Below, in pieces: positions 52,655 to 62,543 of a stretch of 64,000 nucleotides of DNA. The stretch is taken from assembly GCF_936925435.1 (NCBI RefSeq), contig NZ_CAKZHQ010000005.1, positions 62,001 to 126,000 on the forward strand. The letters are read 5' to 3'. A program made the translations under genes and the position numbers. This stretch comes from an uncultured Ramlibacter sp. (GTDB lineage Bacteria; Pseudomonadota; Gammaproteobacteria; Burkholderiales; Burkholderiaceae_C). Under the pieces are notes generated by a model. That model ran no database searches. It saw only the letters and a list, made by a program, of their open reading frames with translations, and was not told the DNA's origin. The stretch's first letter is position 1; every line of letters begins with the position of its first letter.

Positions 52655-52660
52655 GACAAT
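52655..52660 (+). promoter_or_regulatory. Candidate -10 box of ttcA
   Basis: GACAAT, 6 nt before the ATG at 52667; a weak CTGGCC lies 17 nt further upstream. Confidence 0.45.
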
Positions 52661-52666
52661 CGGGGC

Positions 52667-53590
52667 ATGAGTGCCGTCTGGATTGACAACGACCCTGTCC
52701 CCCTGTCGCGGGACGCAAAAATCGAGCGGGAAACCCACAAGCTCGAGAAGCGCCTGTGCCGCCAGGTGGGCCAGGCCATCGTCGACTTCAACATGATCGA
52801 AGAGGGCGACAAGGTCATGGTCTGCATGTCCGGCGGCAAGGACAGCTACGCCATGCTGGACATCCTGCAAAAGATGCGGGCGCGCGCGCCGGTCGACTTC
52901 GAGCTGGTCGCCGTCAACCTCGACCAGAAGCAGCCCGACTTTCCCGAGCACGTGCTGCCTGAGTACCTGGCCAAGACCGGTGTGCCTTTCCACATCGAGA
53001 ACCAGGACACCTACTCCATCGTCAAGGACAAGATCGCGCCAGGCAAGACCATGTGCAGCCTGTGCTCGCGCCTGCGCCGCGGCATCCTGTACCGGGTGGC
53101 CGACGAGCTGGGCGCGACCAAGATCGCCCTGGGCCACCACCGCGACGACATGCTGCAGACCTTCTTCCTGAACATGTTCTTCGGCGGCAAGCTCAAGGGC
53201 ATGCCGCCCAAGCTGGTCAGCGACGACGGCAAGCACGTCGTGATCCGGCCCCTGGCCAACGTCGCCGAAAAAGACCTGGTGCGCTGGGCCGAGCACCGTC
53301 AGTTCCCCATCATTCCCTGCACCCTGTGCGGCAGCCAGGAGAACCTGCAGCGCAAGCAGGTCGGCGCCATGCTGCGCGAGTGGGAAAAGCAGTACCCGGG
53401 CCGCCTGGAAACCATGTTCACCGCGTTACAGAATGTTGTTCCCTCGCACCTGGCCGACGGAAAGCACTACGATTTCAAGAGCCTGACGCCCACCGGCATG
53501 GCCAGCGAGGACGGCGACAAGGCCTTCGACAGCGAGGACTTCGCCCCTGCACCCGTCTCGCTGCCCGGCCTGCAAGTCGTCAAGCTCTAG
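52667..53590 (+). CDS. ttcA: tRNA 2-thiocytidine-32 synthetase
   Basis: 307 residues from the ATG at 52667. PP-loop [12 protein letters not shown], and two cysteine pairs CSLC and CTLC that hold the Fe-S cluster, with [17 protein letters not shown] between. It thiolates C32 of certain tRNAs using ATP. The C-terminal tail is acidic and loosely conserved. It is transcribed on its own, with a DUF4136 lipoprotein following 33 nt later. Confidence 0.96.
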   Translation: MSAVWIDNDPVPLSRDAKIERETHKLEKRLCRQVGQAIVDFNMIEEGDKVMVCMSGGKDSYAMLDILQKMRARAPVDFELVAVNLDQKQPDFPEHVLPEYLAKTGVPFHIENQDTYSIVKDKIAPGKTMCSLCSRLRRGILYRVADELGATKIALGHHRDDMLQTFFLNMFFGGKLKGMPPKLVSDDGKHVVIRPLANVAEKDLVRWAEHRQFPIIPCTLCGSQENLQRKQVGAMLREWEKQYPGRLETMFTALQNVVPSHLADGKHYDFKSLTPTGMASEDGDKAFDSEDFAPAPVSLPGLQVVKL

Positions 53591-53623
53591 CCCCTGTCCC
53601 TTGTTTGATCGGGGAGGTTCGGT

Positions 53624-54214
53624 ATGAAGCGCATTCTTTCGCGCGGGGCCGGCGCCCTGCTGCTGGCTGCGGCGTCGCTGCTGGCCGGCTGCGCCGGGCC
53701 CTTCCTGGTCGAGAGCAACGTGCAGTCGTTCTCCAGCCTGCCGGCGGTACCGTCCGAGCCGCGCTACCGTTTCGAGCGCCTGCCCTCGCAACAGGCCGCC
53801 CCCATGCAGCCCCAGCTGGAGCTGCTGGCCGACCCGGCGCTGCACCGCGCCGGCCTGCGGCGCGACGACGCCGCGCCCCGGTACAGCGTTCAGGTCACGG
53901 CCCGCGTGCAGCGCGTGATGTCGCCCTATGCCGATCCCTGGTATGGCGGCTGGGGCTTTTATGGCCCGGGCTACGGCCTGTGGGCGCCCTTCCCCGCCAT
54001 GGATTCGCCCTGGTACCAGCGCGAGATCGGCGTGGTGCTGCGCGACCTGGGCAGCAACCAGGTGGTCTACGAAAGCCATGCCCACAGCGACGGCCCCTGG
54101 TTCAACAACGAGCTGGTGCTGCCGGCCATGTTTGATGCAGCGTTGCAGGGTTTTCCGGCCGCGCCGGCGGGCCCGCGCCGGGTGAACGTGCAGGTTGCCC
54201 CGACCCCCAGGTGA
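53624..54214 (+). CDS. DUF4136-like lipoprotein
   Basis: 196 residues with GGGGAGG upstream. Signal peptide and lipobox (LLAGCA). The mature domain (FSSLPAVPSEPRYRFERLPS) and the aromatic stretch DPWYGGWGFYGPGYGLWAPFP resemble envelope lipoproteins of the DUF4136 group. It ends with FDAALQGFP and a Pro-rich tail. The role is unknown. It may share a transcript with ttcA. Confidence 0.8.
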   Translation: MKRILSRGAGALLLAAASLLAGCAGPFLVESNVQSFSSLPAVPSEPRYRFERLPSQQAAPMQPQLELLADPALHRAGLRRDDAAPRYSVQVTARVQRVMSPYADPWYGGWGFYGPGYGLWAPFPAMDSPWYQREIGVVLRDLGSNQVVYESHAHSDGPWFNNELVLPAMFDAALQGFPAAPAGPRRVNVQVAPTPR

Positions 54215-54238
54215 CGTGGCAAGGCCCCCACCTACAAT
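54211..54238 (+). promoter_or_regulatory. Promoter of the GpmB-like phosphatase gene
   Basis: GTGACG (54211-54216), 16 nt, TACAAT (54233-54238); the ATG follows 8 nt later, suggesting a leaderless transcript. The -35 overlaps the end of the upstream lipoprotein gene. Confidence 0.55.
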
Positions 54239-54246
54239 CAGCACCA

Positions 54247-54891
54247 ATGGAAGCCACCCGCATCATCGCCGTGCGCCATGGCGAAACCGCCTGGAACGTC
54301 GATGCCCGCATCCAGGGCCAGACCGACATCGGCCTGAACGACACCGGCCGCTGGCAGGCCCAGCGGGTCGGCCAGGCCCTGGCCGCCGAACCCATCACCG
54401 CCGTCTATTCCAGCGACCTGGGCCGCGCCCATCAGACCGCCCAGTCCATCGCGGAGACCACCGGCGTGCCGGTGGTCTCCGACAAGGGCCTGCGCGAGCG
54501 CGGCTTTGGCATGTTCGAGGGCAAGACCTTCGACGAGATCCACGCCACCTGGCCAGACCATGCGCACAACTGGCGCAAGCGCATCCCCGAGTGGGAGCCG
54601 CCCGAGGGCGGCGAGTCGCTGCTGCAGCTGCGCGAGCGGGTCACCCGCACCATGCACGCCCTGGCGGCGCGCCATCCGGGCGAGCAGATCGTGGTGGTCG
54701 CGCACGGCGGCGTGCTCGACACGCTGTACCGCGTGGCCACCGGCCAGGAAGTCAATTCACCGCGCACCTGGCAATTGCCCAACGGTGCCATCAACCGCCT
54801 GCTCTGGACATCAGAAGGCTTTACGCTGGTCGGCTGGTCCGACACCCAGCACCTGGACCATGCACCTGTTGACGAAAACACCTCTTTCTGA
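54247..54891 (+). CDS. Histidine phosphatase (GpmB/phosphoglycerate-mutase-like)
   Basis: 214 residues from the ATG at 54247. IIAVRHGETAWN carries the phospho-His, DTGRWQAQRVG and SSDLGRAHQTAQ follow, and VVAHGGVLDTLYR gives the second His. The family includes cofactor-independent and dependent mutases and phosphatases; this one is probably a phosphatase of unknown substrate. Its last 32 nt overlap the start of the next gene. Confidence 0.9.
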   Translation: MEATRIIAVRHGETAWNVDARIQGQTDIGLNDTGRWQAQRVGQALAAEPITAVYSSDLGRAHQTAQSIAETTGVPVVSDKGLRERGFGMFEGKTFDEIHATWPDHAHNWRKRIPEWEPPEGGESLLQLRERVTRTMHALAARHPGEQIVVVAHGGVLDTLYRVATGQEVNSPRTWQLPNGAINRLLWTSEGFTLVGWSDTQHLDHAPVDENTSF

Positions 54892-56056
54892 GCAGCTCAA
54901 GCCACTGGTCGGGAAACCGGTCAGCGCCATCGACACCCCCAGCCTCGTCGTCGACCTCGACGCCATGAACCGCAACCTCGCGCGGATGGCGGAGTTTGCC
55001 AAGAAGCACGACGTGCGCTGGCGCGCCCACGCCAAGATGCACAAGAGCTCGGCCCTGGCCAGGCTGCAGATGCAGGCCGGCGCCATCGGCGTCTGCGTGC
55101 AAAAGACCTCGGAGGCCGAGGCCATGGCGGCCGGCGGCGTGCACGACATCTACATCAGCAACGAAGTCATCGCACCGGCCAAGCTGGCCCGCGTGGCGGC
55201 CCTGGCTGGACGGCTGGCGACCGAAAACGGCAAGCTGGCGATCGCGGTGGACAGTGTCGAAGGCGTGTCGCGGCTGGCGCAGGCGATGAACGACAGCCGC
55301 ACCAGCGGCGGCAACCCCATCAGCATCGACGTCTTCGTGGAGATCGACGTCGGCCAGGGCCGCTGCGGCGTGGCACCGGGCAGCGCCGCAGTGGCCCTGG
55401 TGCATGAGATCCGCAAGCACCCGGCCCTGCGCTTTGCCGGCCTGCAGGCCTACCACGGCAAGGCGCAGCACGTGCGCAGCGCGCAGGAGCGGCGCGACCT
55501 GATCGCCATCGCGGCGCAGGACGTGGTCTTCACCCGCAAGCTGATCGAGGCCGAGGGCGTGCCGGTCGAACTGGTCACCGGCGCCGGCACCGGCAGCATG
55601 GTCTGCGAGGCCGCCAGCGGCGTCTATGGCGAGCTGCAGGCCGGCTCCTTCATGTTCATGGACGCCGACTACGCGGCCAACGAGCGCGACCCGGCCCAGC
55701 CGCATTTCGAGCACGCGCTGTTCGTCAAGACCCAGGTGATCAGCAGCGGCGTGCAGCACGCCGTCTGCGACGCCGGCCACAAGAGCCACGCCATCGATTC
55801 GGGCCTGCCCAAGGTCCATGCGCCCGACGACGCCCACACCCTGAACTACTTCAACGGCGGCGACGAGCACGGCATCCTGCGCCCCGCCGGCCCCGGCATC
55901 CGCGTGCCCGCCCTCGGCCAGATGCTGTGGCTGATCCCCGGCCACTGCGACCCCACGGTCAACCTGCACGACTGCCTGATCGGCGTGAAGGGCGGCCTGG
56001 ACACGGGCAAGGTCTCGCGCATCATCCGCGTCGATGCGCGCGGGGCTTTGACCTAG
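54860..56056 (+). CDS. D-threonine aldolase-like PLP enzyme (fold type III)
   Basis: 398 residues from the ATG at 54860, overlapping the phosphatase gene by 32 nt in another frame. The alanine-racemase-like barrel has the PLP Lys59 in WRAHAKMHKSS, and the C-terminal metal site GHCDPTVNLHD is the mark of D-threonine aldolase/D-serine dehydratase (DSD1) enzymes. It cleaves D-threonine or dehydrates D-serine with a divalent metal; which one cannot be told by eye. Confidence 0.9.
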   Translation: MHLLTKTPLSEQLKPLVGKPVSAIDTPSLVVDLDAMNRNLARMAEFAKKHDVRWRAHAKMHKSSALARLQMQAGAIGVCVQKTSEAEAMAAGGVHDIYISNEVIAPAKLARVAALAGRLATENGKLAIAVDSVEGVSRLAQAMNDSRTSGGNPISIDVFVEIDVGQGRCGVAPGSAAVALVHEIRKHPALRFAGLQAYHGKAQHVRSAQERRDLIAIAAQDVVFTRKLIEAEGVPVELVTGAGTGSMVCEAASGVYGELQAGSFMFMDADYAANERDPAQPHFEHALFVKTQVISSGVQHAVCDAGHKSHAIDSGLPKVHAPDDAHTLNYFNGGDEHGILRPAGPGIRVPALGQMLWLIPGHCDPTVNLHDCLIGVKGGLDTGKVSRIIRVDARGALT

Positions 56057-56062
56057 CGAATT

Positions 56063-56090
56063 CCGTTCGGGCTGAGCCTGTCGAAGCCCC
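56063..56090. repeat. Dispersed intergenic repeat, first type
   Basis: Contains TTCGGGCTGAGCCTGTCGAA, a sequence found in many copies in proteobacterial genomes. GGGCT/AGCCC arms allow a hairpin. Confidence 0.6.
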
Positions 56091-56195
56091 GTCAAAGCGG
56101 TGCGCCTGGGATGGCCGATGGGCCGACCACTGCAAGCACGCCAACAGCATCGATCCCGCGCCGGTCGGTGCGAGCGAGGTGGCAGGGAGCGATGG

Positions 56196-56216
56196 ATCCC
56201 GGATCAAGTCCGGGAT
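56196..56216. repeat. Dispersed intergenic repeat, second type
   Basis: ATCCCGGA (56196-56203) and TCCGGGAT (56209-56216) form a perfect 8-bp stem around TCAAG, followed by GACA. This hairpin type is also widespread between proteobacterial genes. Confidence 0.6.
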
Positions 56217-56287
56217 GACAAAACCTAGAGAGGCTGCACGAACAACGCTCAGGGTTGTCCGCCATCAAAAGCCGGCGACCGCGGCGC

Positions 56288-56293
56288 GACAAT
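56288..56293 (+). promoter_or_regulatory. Candidate -10 box of the desaturase-YhhN fusion gene
   Basis: GACAAT, 6 nt before the ATG at 56300; no ribosome site between. Confidence 0.45.
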
Positions 56294-57478
56294 CCGCAGA
56301 TGCAACTCAGTCCCAGCCAGATCATCGTTCTGGCCACACCGGTGTTCTTCCTGCTCATCGCGATCGAGTTCGCCTGGGGGCTGGCCAAGGGGCGCAACAC
56401 CTACCGGCTGAACGACGCGGTCAACAGCATCAGCCTGGGCATGCTCAGCCAGGTGACGGCGGTGTTCATGAAGCTGCTGACCATCGGCATCTACACCGCC
56501 ATCCACAGCCTGGTCGCGGTCTGGCACAACGAGGCCTTCTGGACGGCCTGGTACGGCTGGCTGCTGGCCCTGGTGTTCTACGATTTCTGCTACTACTGGC
56601 TGCACCGCGCCGGCCATGAGAGCGCCGTCTTCTGGGCCGCCCATGTGGTGCACCATCAGAGCCAGGACTACAACCTCTCGACCGCCCTGCGCCAGACCTC
56701 CAGCGGCGTCCTGCTCGGCTGGCTGTTCTATGTGCCGATGGCGGTGGCCGGCGTGCCGCCGCTGGTGTTCGGTGTGGTGGCCCTGGTCGACCTGCTCTAC
56801 CAGTTCTGGGTGCATACCGAGCACGTGCCCAAACTGGGCTGGTTCGACCGCTGGTTCTGCTCGCCCTCCAACCACCGCGTCCATCACGCGGTGAACGACC
56901 GCTACCTGGACCGCAACTACGGCGGCATGCTCATCGTCTGGGACCGCCTCTTCGGCAGCTTCAAGGAAGAAGACGAGCGCTGCGTCTACGGCACGCGCAG
57001 CCCGCTGGACAGCTGGGACCCGCTGTGGTCCAACGGCGAGGTCTACTGGGCCCTGGCCAAAGACAGCTGGCATGCGCGCAGCTGGGCCGACAAGCTGCGG
57101 GTCTGGTTCAAGCCACCGGGCTGGCGGCCGGCCGACGTGGCACAGCGCTTTCCCAAACCGGCCTTCGAGATCGCAGCCGTGCAGCGCTACCACCCGCCCA
57201 TGACGGCGGCCGTGGCCTGGTTCGGCGGCCTGCAGTTCCTGCTGCTGCTAGGCGGCGTGGCCCTCTTCCTTTGGCATGCGGACCAGATGCCGCTGGCCCA
57301 GTCTTCGGTCTGGCTGGCGGCGCTGGTGGCCAGCCTGTGGGCGGTGGGGGCCGTGATGCAGGGCCGCATCCACATCAGCACCGTGCTGCTGGTCGAATCC
57401 TGCGCCCTGGCCACGGCCACATCGGCCCAGGGCATGGTCGAAGCGCACCTGGTTTTCAAGCCGCTGGCCTTGCTGCTT

Positions 57479-57541
57479 GCTCTGTTTTTGGTAGCAACCC
57501 GCGTCCATTCCACGGGAGGATGGGGCCGATTCAATGCATTT
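57479..57541 (+). repeat. 63-nt intragenic repeat (copy D) in the desaturase-YhhN gene
   Basis: Order: GCT, 10 nt, TAGCA (57492-57496), 17 nt, GGGAGG (57514-57519), 10 nt, TTCAATGCATTT (57530-57541). Spacing is identical to copy C. It encodes part of the first loop of the YhhN domain and is richer in T than its surroundings. Confidence 0.7.
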
Positions 57542-58011
57542 TTGCTGCTGGGACTGGCTTTTTCGCTGGCCGGCGACTGCTTCCTGATGCTGCAAGGCAT
57601 GTTCATTCCCGGCCTGGTGGCCTTCCTCATCGCCCACCTGTTCTACATCGCCGTGTTCAAGCAGGGCATGGCCTGGTTCCCCAGCAAGCGCGCACTGGCC
57701 GCCACGCTGGGCCTGGGCGCGGCCATGTACGCCTTTCTCTTCCCCGGCCTGAACGCTGTGCTCAAGGTGGCGGTGGCCGCCTATGTGATCGTGATCGCGC
57801 TGATGGCGGCTCAAGCCATCGGCCGCGCGCTGGTGCTGCGTGACAAGCAGTCCATCGCGGTGGCGGTGGGCGCGGCCTTCTTCATGCTCAGCGACTCGCT
57901 GCTGGCGACCAACCGCTTCGCCTTCCCGCTGCCGATGGCGCAGTTCTGGGTGCTCGCTACCTACTACGTCGCGCAGGTGCTGATCGCCTGCAACACGGTG
58001 CCGACGGCCGG

Positions 58012-59070
<1,059 letters not shown>

Positions 59071-59083
59071 GCCGCGCCCTTCA

Positions 59084-59662
59084 TCACTTGGTCAGGGCCC
59101 GCAGGGCCAGCTTGATGCCTTCGCTCACGCCCACGTCCTTGGGCAGGGCCTTGCACGAGGCCTGGGCCTCCTTGTCGCTGTAGCCCAGGGCCACCAGGGC
59201 CTGCAGGATGTCGGCCTGGCTGTCGCTGGCGGCGGGGCCACCGGCTGGCGCGCCCAGGTCGGCGCCGAACTTGCCCTTCAACTCCAGCAGCAGGCGCTCG
59301 GCCGTTTTCTTGCCGATGCCAGGCACCTTGACCAGCCGGCCGGCGTCCTGCGCCGTCACGGCCTGGGCGATGTCGGCCACGCTCAGGCCCGACAGCACCG
59401 AGAGAGCCGTGCGCGGGCCGACGCCGGAAATCTTGATCAGATGGCGGAAGGCCTCGCGCTCGGCGGCCGAACCAAAGCCGTAGAGAATCTGGGCGTCCTC
59501 GCGCACCACGAAGTGGGTCAGCAGCGAGACCTTCTCGCCCACGCCGGGCAGGTTGTAGAAGGTGCTCATGGGCACATCGACCTCGTAGCCGACGCCGTTG
59601 CAGTCCACCAGCAGCTGGGGCGGGTTCTTGTCGGCCAGCGTTCCTGTCAATCTGCCTATCAT
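59084..59662 (-). CDS. ruvA: Holliday junction DNA-binding subunit RuvA
   Basis: 192 residues from the ATG at 59662 with AGGGG upstream. The OB-fold starts MIGRLTGTL, and the two helix-hairpin-helix motifs are [18 protein letters not shown] and [19 protein letters not shown]. The C-terminal third domain regulates RuvB. It precedes ruvB in the usual order and diverges from phoH over 53 bp. Confidence 0.97.
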   Translation of the reverse strand: MIGRLTGTLADKNPPQLLVDCNGVGYEVDVPMSTFYNLPGVGEKVSLLTHFVVREDAQILYGFGSAAEREAFRHLIKISGVGPRTALSVLSGLSVADIAQAVTAQDAGRLVKVPGIGKKTAERLLLELKGKFGADLGAPAGGPAASDSQADILQALVALGYSDKEAQASCKALPKDVGVSEGIKLALRALTK

Positions 59663-59715
59663 GGGGTCCCCTGGCACAAAGCCAGCTTTCTTGTTTGCTC
59701 ACCGGAATTATCAGC

Positions 59716-60651
59716 TTGATCGTCCGCCACACCTTCGCGCCGCCCAACAACGCCCGCCTGTCCCATCTGTGCGGGCCGATGGACGAACACCTTCGCACCA
59801 TCGAGGCCGGCCTGCAGGTCAGCATCGCGCACCGCCACGAGCAGTTCAAGATCGACGGCCCCAAGGCCAAGGCCAACCGCGCGCTGGAGGTGCTGCAGGC
59901 GCTGTACGAGATCGCGGCGCGGCCGATCGCGGCCGACAAGGTGCAGCTGATGCTGGCCGGCGACGGCGAGATGGCGCAGGACGCCGATGGCGCCATGCTG
60001 CTGCAGACCCGGCGCAGCGACCTCAAGGCCCGCACGCCCACCCAGAGCGTCTATCTGGAGAACATCGCCAGCCACGACATCACCTTCGGCATCGGGCCGG
60101 CCGGAACCGGCAAGACCTACCTGGCGGTGGCCATGGCGGTGGACGCGCTGGAGCGCGCCAGCGTGCAGCGCATCGTGCTGACCCGCCCGGCGGTGGAGGC
60201 CGGCGAGAAGCTGGGCTTTCTGCCCGGCGACCTGAGCCAGAAGGTCGACCCCTACCTGCGGCCGCTGTACGACGCCCTGTACGACCTGATGGGACCGGAC
60301 CGCGTGGCCAAGGCCTTCGAACGCAACACGCTGGAGATCGCGCCCCTGGCCTTCATGCGCGGGCGCACGCTGAACAACGCCTTCATCATCCTGGACGAGG
60401 CGCAGAACACCACGCCCGAGCAGATGAAGATGTTTTTGACGCGCATCGGCTTTGGCAGCAAGTGCGTGGTCACCGGCGACGTCAGCCAGATCGACCTGCC
60501 CAAGGGCCAGCTGTCGGGCCTGGTGGAGGCCGAGCACATCTTGAAGCGCGTCAAGGGCATCGCCCACACCCGCTTCACCAGCAAGGACGTGGTGCGCCAT
60601 CCCCTGGTGGCGCGCATCGTCGACGCCTATGATGCCGCGCGCAAAGCCTGA
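59716..60651 (+). CDS. phoH: PhoH-family ATPase (YbeZ)
   Basis: 311 residues from the TTG at 59716, chosen because PhoH proteins of this group begin (M)IxRHTFxPPNN, which matches here; a TTG at 59695 would add seven residues. Walker A is GIGPAGTGKTYLAV, Walker B FIILDEAQN, with TGDVSQIDLPKGQLSGL. Linked to ybeY 54 nt downstream, a pair that acts in rRNA maturation and ribosome quality control. A TAGCA-type hairpin lies between the two genes. Confidence 0.95.
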   Translation: MIVRHTFAPPNNARLSHLCGPMDEHLRTIEAGLQVSIAHRHEQFKIDGPKAKANRALEVLQALYEIAARPIAADKVQLMLAGDGEMAQDADGAMLLQTRRSDLKARTPTQSVYLENIASHDITFGIGPAGTGKTYLAVAMAVDALERASVQRIVLTRPAVEAGEKLGFLPGDLSQKVDPYLRPLYDALYDLMGPDRVAKAFERNTLEIAPLAFMRGRTLNNAFIILDEAQNTTPEQMKMFLTRIGFGSKCVVTGDVSQIDLPKGQLSGLVEAEHILKRVKGIAHTRFTSKDVVRHPLVARIVDAYDAARKA

Positions 60652-60694
60652 TTGCTCTCAAATGCATAGCAATCCAGGACCATTTTCCGGGAGC
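60651..60694 (+). repeat. TAGCA-family repeat (copy E) between phoH and ybeY
   Basis: ATTGCT (60651-60656) pairs with AGCAAT (60668-60673). TAGCA is followed by 17 nt and GGGAGC (60689-60694), matching copies C and D up to that point. It begins within the phoH stop and ends 11 nt before the ybeY start. Confidence 0.6.
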
Positions 60695-60705
60695 TCCAGC
60701 CCGAT

Positions 60706-61155
60706 ATGACTCCCAATCTCGACTTGTCGCTGCAATTTGGCAGCTTTGCCGGCGCCGCTGCCCACAAGGCGCTGTTCAAACGCGCCGAGGTGGCGCGCTG
60801 GATCGCCCACGCCCTGCAAGGGCCGGCCGAGATGACGGTGCGCATCGTCGGCGAGGCCGAGGGCCAGGCCCTGAACCTGCAGTACCGCGGCAAGGACTAC
60901 GCCACCAACGTGCTGACCTTCGACTACACGCGCGAGCCGGTGGTGATGGCCGACCTGGTGCTGTGCGGCCCGGTGCTGGAACGTGAGGCGAAGGACCAGG
61001 GCAAGGCGCTCAAGGACCACTACGCCCATCTGCTGGTGCACGGCACCCTGCATGCCCAGGGCTGGGACCACGAGACCAACGAGCGCGATGCGCTGGCAAT
61101 GGAGGCGGCGGAGATTTTGCTGCTGGCCAGCCTGGGCCTGCCCAACCCCTATTGA
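60706..61155 (+). CDS. ybeY: Endoribonuclease YbeY (16S rRNA maturation)
   Basis: 149 residues from the ATG at 60706. The zinc motif HLLVHGTLHAQGWDHE (H-x3-H-x5-H) is intact. It processes the 3' end of 16S rRNA and is usually paired with PhoH/YbeZ, as here. The GGGAGC of the upstream repeat sits where a ribosome site would be, so the repeat may supply it. Confidence 0.96.
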   Translation: MTPNLDLSLQFGSFAGAAAHKALFKRAEVARWIAHALQGPAEMTVRIVGEAEGQALNLQYRGKDYATNVLTFDYTREPVVMADLVLCGPVLEREAKDQGKALKDHYAHLLVHGTLHAQGWDHETNERDALAMEAAEILLLASLGLPNPY

Positions 61156-61158
61156 GCC

Positions 61159-61599
61159 TCAGCGCACGGTCAGCGGGATCGTCACCGGCCCGTCGTTGAC
61201 AAGATGCACCTGCATGTCGGCGGCGAACTCGCCGGTCTGCACCTCGGGATGCGCAGCCCGCGCCTGGGCCACGAAATAGTCGTACAGCCTGCGTCCTTCA
61301 TCCGGCGCGGCGGCGCCGGTGAAGCTGGGGCGGTTGCCGCCGCTGGTATCGGCCGCCAGGGTGAACTGGCTCACCAGCAAAAGGCCGCCGTTCACGTCCT
61401 GCACGCTGCGGTTCATCTTGCCGGCCTCGTCGCTGAAGATGCGCAGCTTGAGCAGCTTGGCCAGCAGCTTGTCGGCCTGGGCCTCGCTGTCGCCGCGTTC
61501 AGCGCAGACCAGCACCAGCAGGCCGACGCCGATTTCACCGATGGTGGCGCCGGCCACATCGACACGCGCTTGGCGCACGCGTTGGATCACACTGATCAA
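61159..61599 (-). CDS. dtd: D-aminoacyl-tRNA deacylase
   Basis: 146 residues from the TTG at 61599, which follows GGAGGA and overlaps the stop of the CDF transporter gene. It starts [15 protein letters not shown] and has [21 protein letters not shown] with the SQFTL motif, and the [10 protein letters not shown] end holds the GP cis-Pro motif variant DGPVT. It frees tRNA from wrongly attached D-amino acids. It is translationally coupled to the transporter. Confidence 0.95.
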   Translation of the reverse strand: MISVIQRVRQARVDVAGATIGEIGVGLLVLVCAERGDSEAQADKLLAKLLKLRIFSDEAGKMNRSVQDVNGGLLLVSQFTLAADTSGGNRPSFTGAAAPDEGRRLYDYFVAQARAAHPEVQTGEFAADMQVHLVNDGPVTIPLTVR

Positions 61600-62510
61600 T
61601 TCAATTCCTCCTCGGTGGCCGCATGGGCCTCGACATCGGTGGGCAGCAGCTCGATGGTGGCGCGCAGCCCCGGCACGCTGTCCATCAGCGCTCTTTCCAC
61701 CGCGCCGCGCATGGCGGCCGCCCGGCCCAGGGTCCATTCGGCCGGCACATGCATGTGCAGCGCGACGAAGCGCCGCGCGCCGGAGCCGCGGCTGATGACG
61801 TGGTCGAAGCGCACGCTGCGGTGCTGGAACTGCGCCAGCGTCGCCTGCACGGTGGCCAGCACTTCGGGCGGCAAGGCCTCGTCCATCAGGCCCTGCGAGG
61901 ACTTCCACATCAGGTGCGCGCCCTCACGCAGGATGTTCAGTGCCACCGCGATGGCCGTTGCGGCGTCCAGCCATTGCCAGCCGGTCAGGGCCACCAGGCC
62001 CACGCCCAGCAGCACGCCGGCCGAAGTCCAGACGTCGGTGAGCAGGTGGCGGGCGTCGCCCTCCAGCGCCATCGAGCGGTGCAGCCTGGCAGAGCGCAGC
62101 ATCAGCCAGGCCAGGCCGCCGTTGAGGGCCGAGCTGAGCACCGACAGCGCCAGGCCCAGGCCCAGCTGTGTGATGGGCTGCGGCTGCAGCAGGCGTTGCA
62201 CACCGGCCCAGGCGATGCCCAGCGCGGCAATGATGATCATCAAGCCCTCGAAGCCGGCGGCAAAGTATTCGGCCTTGCTGTGGCCGTAGGGATGCTCGGC
62301 ATCGGCCGGGCGAAGGGCGATGGTCACCATCAGCAGGGCAAAGGCTGCGCTGGCCAGGTTGACCAGCGACTCCATCGCATCGGACAGCAGGCCCACCGAC
62401 TGGGTGATCCACCAGGCCAGGCCCTTGAGCGCGATGGTCAGCAGCGCCACCACGATCGAGGCACGCAGCAGCACCTGGGGCGTGAGGGTTTGGGGCAGTG
62501 CGGCGAGCAT
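61596..62510 (-). CDS. Cation diffusion facilitator transporter
   Basis: 304 residues from the ATG at 62510, chosen because GACAAT ends 7 nt upstream; an ATG at 62519 and a GTG at 62534 are further options. Six membrane helices carry the metal motifs LLSDAMES and ARHLLTDVW, and [14 protein letters not shown] is typical. The cytoplasmic C-terminal domain ([14 protein letters not shown]) senses metal. It exports divalent cations such as Zn, Fe, Mn or Co; the metal is not assigned. It is divergent from the sensor kinase over 33 bp. Confidence 0.93.
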   Translation of the reverse strand: MLAALPQTLTPQVLLRASIVVALLTIALKGLAWWITQSVGLLSDAMESLVNLASAAFALLMVTIALRPADAEHPYGHSKAEYFAAGFEGLMIIIAALGIAWAGVQRLLQPQPITQLGLGLALSVLSSALNGGLAWLMLRSARLHRSMALEGDARHLLTDVWTSAGVLLGVGLVALTGWQWLDAATAIAVALNILREGAHLMWKSSQGLMDEALPPEVLATVQATLAQFQHRSVRFDHVISRGSGARRFVALHMHVPAEWTLGRAAAMRGAVERALMDSVPGLRATIELLPTDVEAHAATEEELN

Positions 62511-62517
62511 CCTGCGC

Positions 62518-62523
62518 ATTGTC
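62518..62523 (-). promoter_or_regulatory. Candidate -10 box of the CDF gene
   Basis: GACAAT on the minus strand, 7 nt before the ATG at 62510. Confidence 0.45.
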
Positions 62524-62531
62524 GCGCAGGG

Positions 62532-62537
62532 CACAAT
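62532..62537 (+). promoter_or_regulatory. Candidate -10 box of the sensor kinase gene
   Basis: CACAAT, 6 nt before the ATG at 62544; it lies only 9 nt from the opposing CDF -10 box. Confidence 0.45.
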
Positions 62538-62543
62538 TCGTCC

